The translations under genes and the position numbers were made by a program. Positions 62,503 to 64,000 of a stretch of 64,000 nt of DNA are shown here, piece after piece. The stretch covers positions 558,001 through 622,000 of the forward strand of contig NZ_LAXJ01000002.1 of NCBI RefSeq assembly GCF_001441615.1, read 5' to 3'. The first letter of the stretch is position 1, and each line of letters opens with the position of its first letter. The notes below the pieces were generated by a model. It made no database searches, was not told where the DNA came from, and saw nothing but the letters and a program-made list of their open reading frames with translations. Source of the stretch: Roseovarius atlanticus. GTDB taxonomy: Bacteria; Pseudomonadota; Alphaproteobacteria; Rhodobacterales; Rhodobacteraceae.

Positions 62503-63693
62503 TCACGGCTCGCGAAAGGCGTCCTGGCTCTTGTAGAGCGGTTTCAGCAGGTATTGCAGCACCGTCTTGACCCCGGTGTGCAGCTCGACCTGCGCCTGCA
62601 TCCCCGGACGGATCTCGATTGCCTGCTGGCGCGGGGTCAGGCCGGTGCGGTCCACCCGCAGGCTGACCTTGTAATGCGGATCGCCATCGGGATCGCGGGT
62701 GCGCTCGTCCTTGAACGTGTCGGCGGAAATGAAATCCACATGTCCTTTCAGCGTGCCGTAGATCGTATAGTCATAGGCCGTCAGCTTGATCGTCGCCGCC
62801 TGCCCGCGCTTGAGGTTGGCAATGTTCTCGGGCGCCACGCGCGCCTCGACGAACAACTCCTCGTCCAGCGGAATGATCTCGAGGATCTGCTCGCCCGGGC
62901 GCACGACGCCGCCGATCGTGGTGACATTGAGGTTGTTGACGATCCCGCGCATCGGGCTGGTCAGCACTGTGCGGTTCAGCTGGTCCTGGCTGGCCCGCAA
63001 GGTCTGTCGCAGCGTGGCGATTTCTTTCAGCGTGTCGGAATAGGCTTGCGCACGCTCCAGCTCGGACTGGGTGACGATCTCGTCGTATTTCTTCTGCGCA
63101 TCCGCATGTGCCTTGCGGGCGCGGGTCACCTCGATCAGGGCGACGATTTTTTTCGTCAGCAGATCCTCCAGCAGCGCGCGTTCCTCGGCCGCCTGCGCCA
63201 GGATTGCCTTGGCCCCCTCGCTGCGCTTGACGAAATCCGCCTGCCGCGCCGCCAGCAGCGCCTTTTCCGAGGCCATGATCGCCGGATACCTCTCGGCCAT
63301 CCCCTCGGGCGCGGTGAAATCGTACTGCCCGGCCAGTTCCGCCTCCAGCCGCATGCGGCGGATGTCCAGAGCCGCGATCTGGTCCAGCAGGTCGTCCACC
63401 GATGATCGAAACTGCGTGCCGTGCAGCCGCGCCAACACCGTGCCACGCTCGACCACGTCGCCCTCGGCCACCAGCAGTTCCGACAGGATGCCGCCTTCGA
63501 GGTTCTGGATGATCTGCGGCCGCGACGACGAGATGAAAGACCCGTCGGCGCGCACGATCTCGTCGACCCAGGCAAAAGCCGCCCAAAGCAGGAATAGCCC
63601 CACGGACGACGCACAGAGCCAGATCGTCAGGCTGGGCCCGCGCAGCCGCGTGGCCCTGCGGCGGAAGGCCGGGGAGGCACCCGCCATCGCCAT
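62503..63693 (-). CDS. HlyD-family periplasmic adaptor of a type I secretion system
   Basis: A 396-residue membrane-fusion protein that links an inner-membrane ABC exporter to a TolC-like channel. One N-terminal helix (about 22-42) is followed by a lipoyl half (GGILSELLVAEGDVVERGTVL), a long coiled coil (about 95-240), the second lipoyl half (LTSPMRGIVNNLNVTTIGGVVRPGE) and a beta-barrel part. GGCGGGA lies before the chosen ATG, one base after the stop of the ABC transporter gene; an ATG six codons earlier overlaps that gene. No secreted substrate is in reach. Confidence 0.93.
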   Translation of the reverse strand: MAMAGASPAFRRRATRLRGPSLTIWLCASSVGLFLLWAAFAWVDEIVRADGSFISSSRPQIIQNLEGGILSELLVAEGDVVERGTVLARLHGTQFRSSVDDLLDQIAALDIRRMRLEAELAGQYDFTAPEGMAERYPAIMASEKALLAARQADFVKRSEGAKAILAQAAEERALLEDLLTKKIVALIEVTRARKAHADAQKKYDEIVTQSELERAQAYSDTLKEIATLRQTLRASQDQLNRTVLTSPMRGIVNNLNVTTIGGVVRPGEQILEIIPLDEELFVEARVAPENIANLKRGQAATIKLTAYDYTIYGTLKGHVDFISADTFKDERTRDPDGDPHYKVSLRVDRTGLTPRQQAIEIRPGMQAQVELHTGVKTVLQYLLKPLYKSQDAFREP

Positions 63694-63694
63694 C

Positions 63695-64000
63695 TCAGGT
63701 CCCGCCCGCATGGGCCAGATGCGCCAACACCTTGTCGCGCGGCCCGTCCACCGCCATCCGGCCCGCTTGCAGGATCAGCGTGCGGTCGGTCAGGTGCAGG
63801 ATCGGCATCCGGTGCGTGGCGATGACCGCCGTGCGCCCCTCCAGCCACGTCTCCAGCCGGCTGACCAGCGTGCGTTCCAGCGTCTGGTCCAGTGCCGCCG
63901 TCGGCTCGTCCAAAAGGCAGATGCGCGGGTCCTGCAACCACAGCCGCGCCCAGCCGATCGACTGCCGCTGCCCCTGGCTCAGCCCCTGACCGCCATCGAG
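63695..64000 (-). CDS. ABC transporter of a type I secretion system, C-terminal part
   Basis: The last 101 codons of the nucleotide-binding domain; the rest lies beyond the window. The ABC signature LSQGQRQ, Walker B ICLLDEPTAALD, and the switch histidine in VIATHRM are seen. It is directly followed by the HlyD-type gene on the same strand, so the two form a type I export operon. The usual N-terminal peptidase-like and membrane domains cannot be judged. Confidence 0.92.
   Translation of the reverse strand, partial: LDGGQGLSQGQRQSIGWARLWLQDPRICLLDEPTAALDQTLERTLVSRLETWLEGRTAVIATHRMPILHLTDRTLILQAGRMAVDGPRDKVLAHLAHAGGT

Overview
The window is about 64 kb of GC-rich chromosomal DNA from an alphaproteobacterium, most likely of the order Rhodobacterales (Roseobacter/Rhodobacter group). 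The assignment rests on gene content and order: accB-accC, aat, a DUF2155 protein, mlaD and an NDUFA12-type complex I subunit lie together; clpX follows clpP; an aa3-type cytochrome oxidase subunit I, a DmdA-like GcvT-fold protein, SdhE, an LdtR-like MarR regulator and DUF1194/DUF1287 proteins are present. Most of the DNA is housekeeping. No insertion sequence, prophage, CRISPR array or tRNA gene was found.

Layout. 0-6 kb: a truncated acidic protein, an MFS exporter, thrS, an ArsC-like thioredoxin-fold protein, a cold-shock protein and small secreted proteins. 6-13 kb: the thyA-folA operon behind a promoter with a palindromic operator candidate; a surface-type lipoprotein paired with a TPR/beta-barrel outer-membrane protein that resembles Slam (type 11 secretion); then a tightly coupled gloA-DUF1287-DUF1194-DUF1194 operon facing an LdtR-like regulator. 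13-25 kb: sdhE with an HTH regulator, aspartate aminotransferase, an acyl-CoA ligase, accB-accC, aat, the mlaD-DUF2155 pair, NDUFA12, clpX and clpP. 25-36 kb: ctaD, a large calcineurin-type 5'-nucleotidase, an ABM monooxygenase/MarR/membrane-protein operon, MipA/OmpV, a Tat-exported metallo-beta-lactamase-fold protein, a cupin with an OxyR-like regulator, and a DmdA-like protein. 36-47 kb: folB (with an unusual C-terminal domain) and folP, an EamA permease, ilvC divergent from two Lrp/AsnC regulators, a class V aminotransferase, an M50 peptidase, a ubiquinone-type hydroxylase and a HAD phosphatase. 47-64 kb: a GntR regulator, a membrane glycosyltransferase with a GspE/MshEN-type N-terminus, carA, yqeY, an HWE histidine kinase, cytochrome b561, dtd, a GlxA-type regulator, a pseudouridine synthase, tadA, gatCA, an Excalibur lipoprotein, an AmpD-like amidase, the RNase P RNA and the end of a type I secretion system.

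Three signals stand out. First, the lipoprotein/TPR-barrel pair at 7.85-10.19 kb is a candidate dedicated surface-display system. Second, at least five intergenic sites carry two to five perfect inverted repeats packed end to end (15.9, 22.8, 38.9, 52.8 and 57.0 kb). They reuse short words such as AAAATTCG and GGAAAATT, lack the usual terminator T-tract and look like one family of intergenic elements. Third, two diverged copies (about 84% identical over 58 bp) of another intergenic repeat lie at 30.0 and 44.2 kb. Family assignments come from reading translated motifs by eye; no database search was possible.
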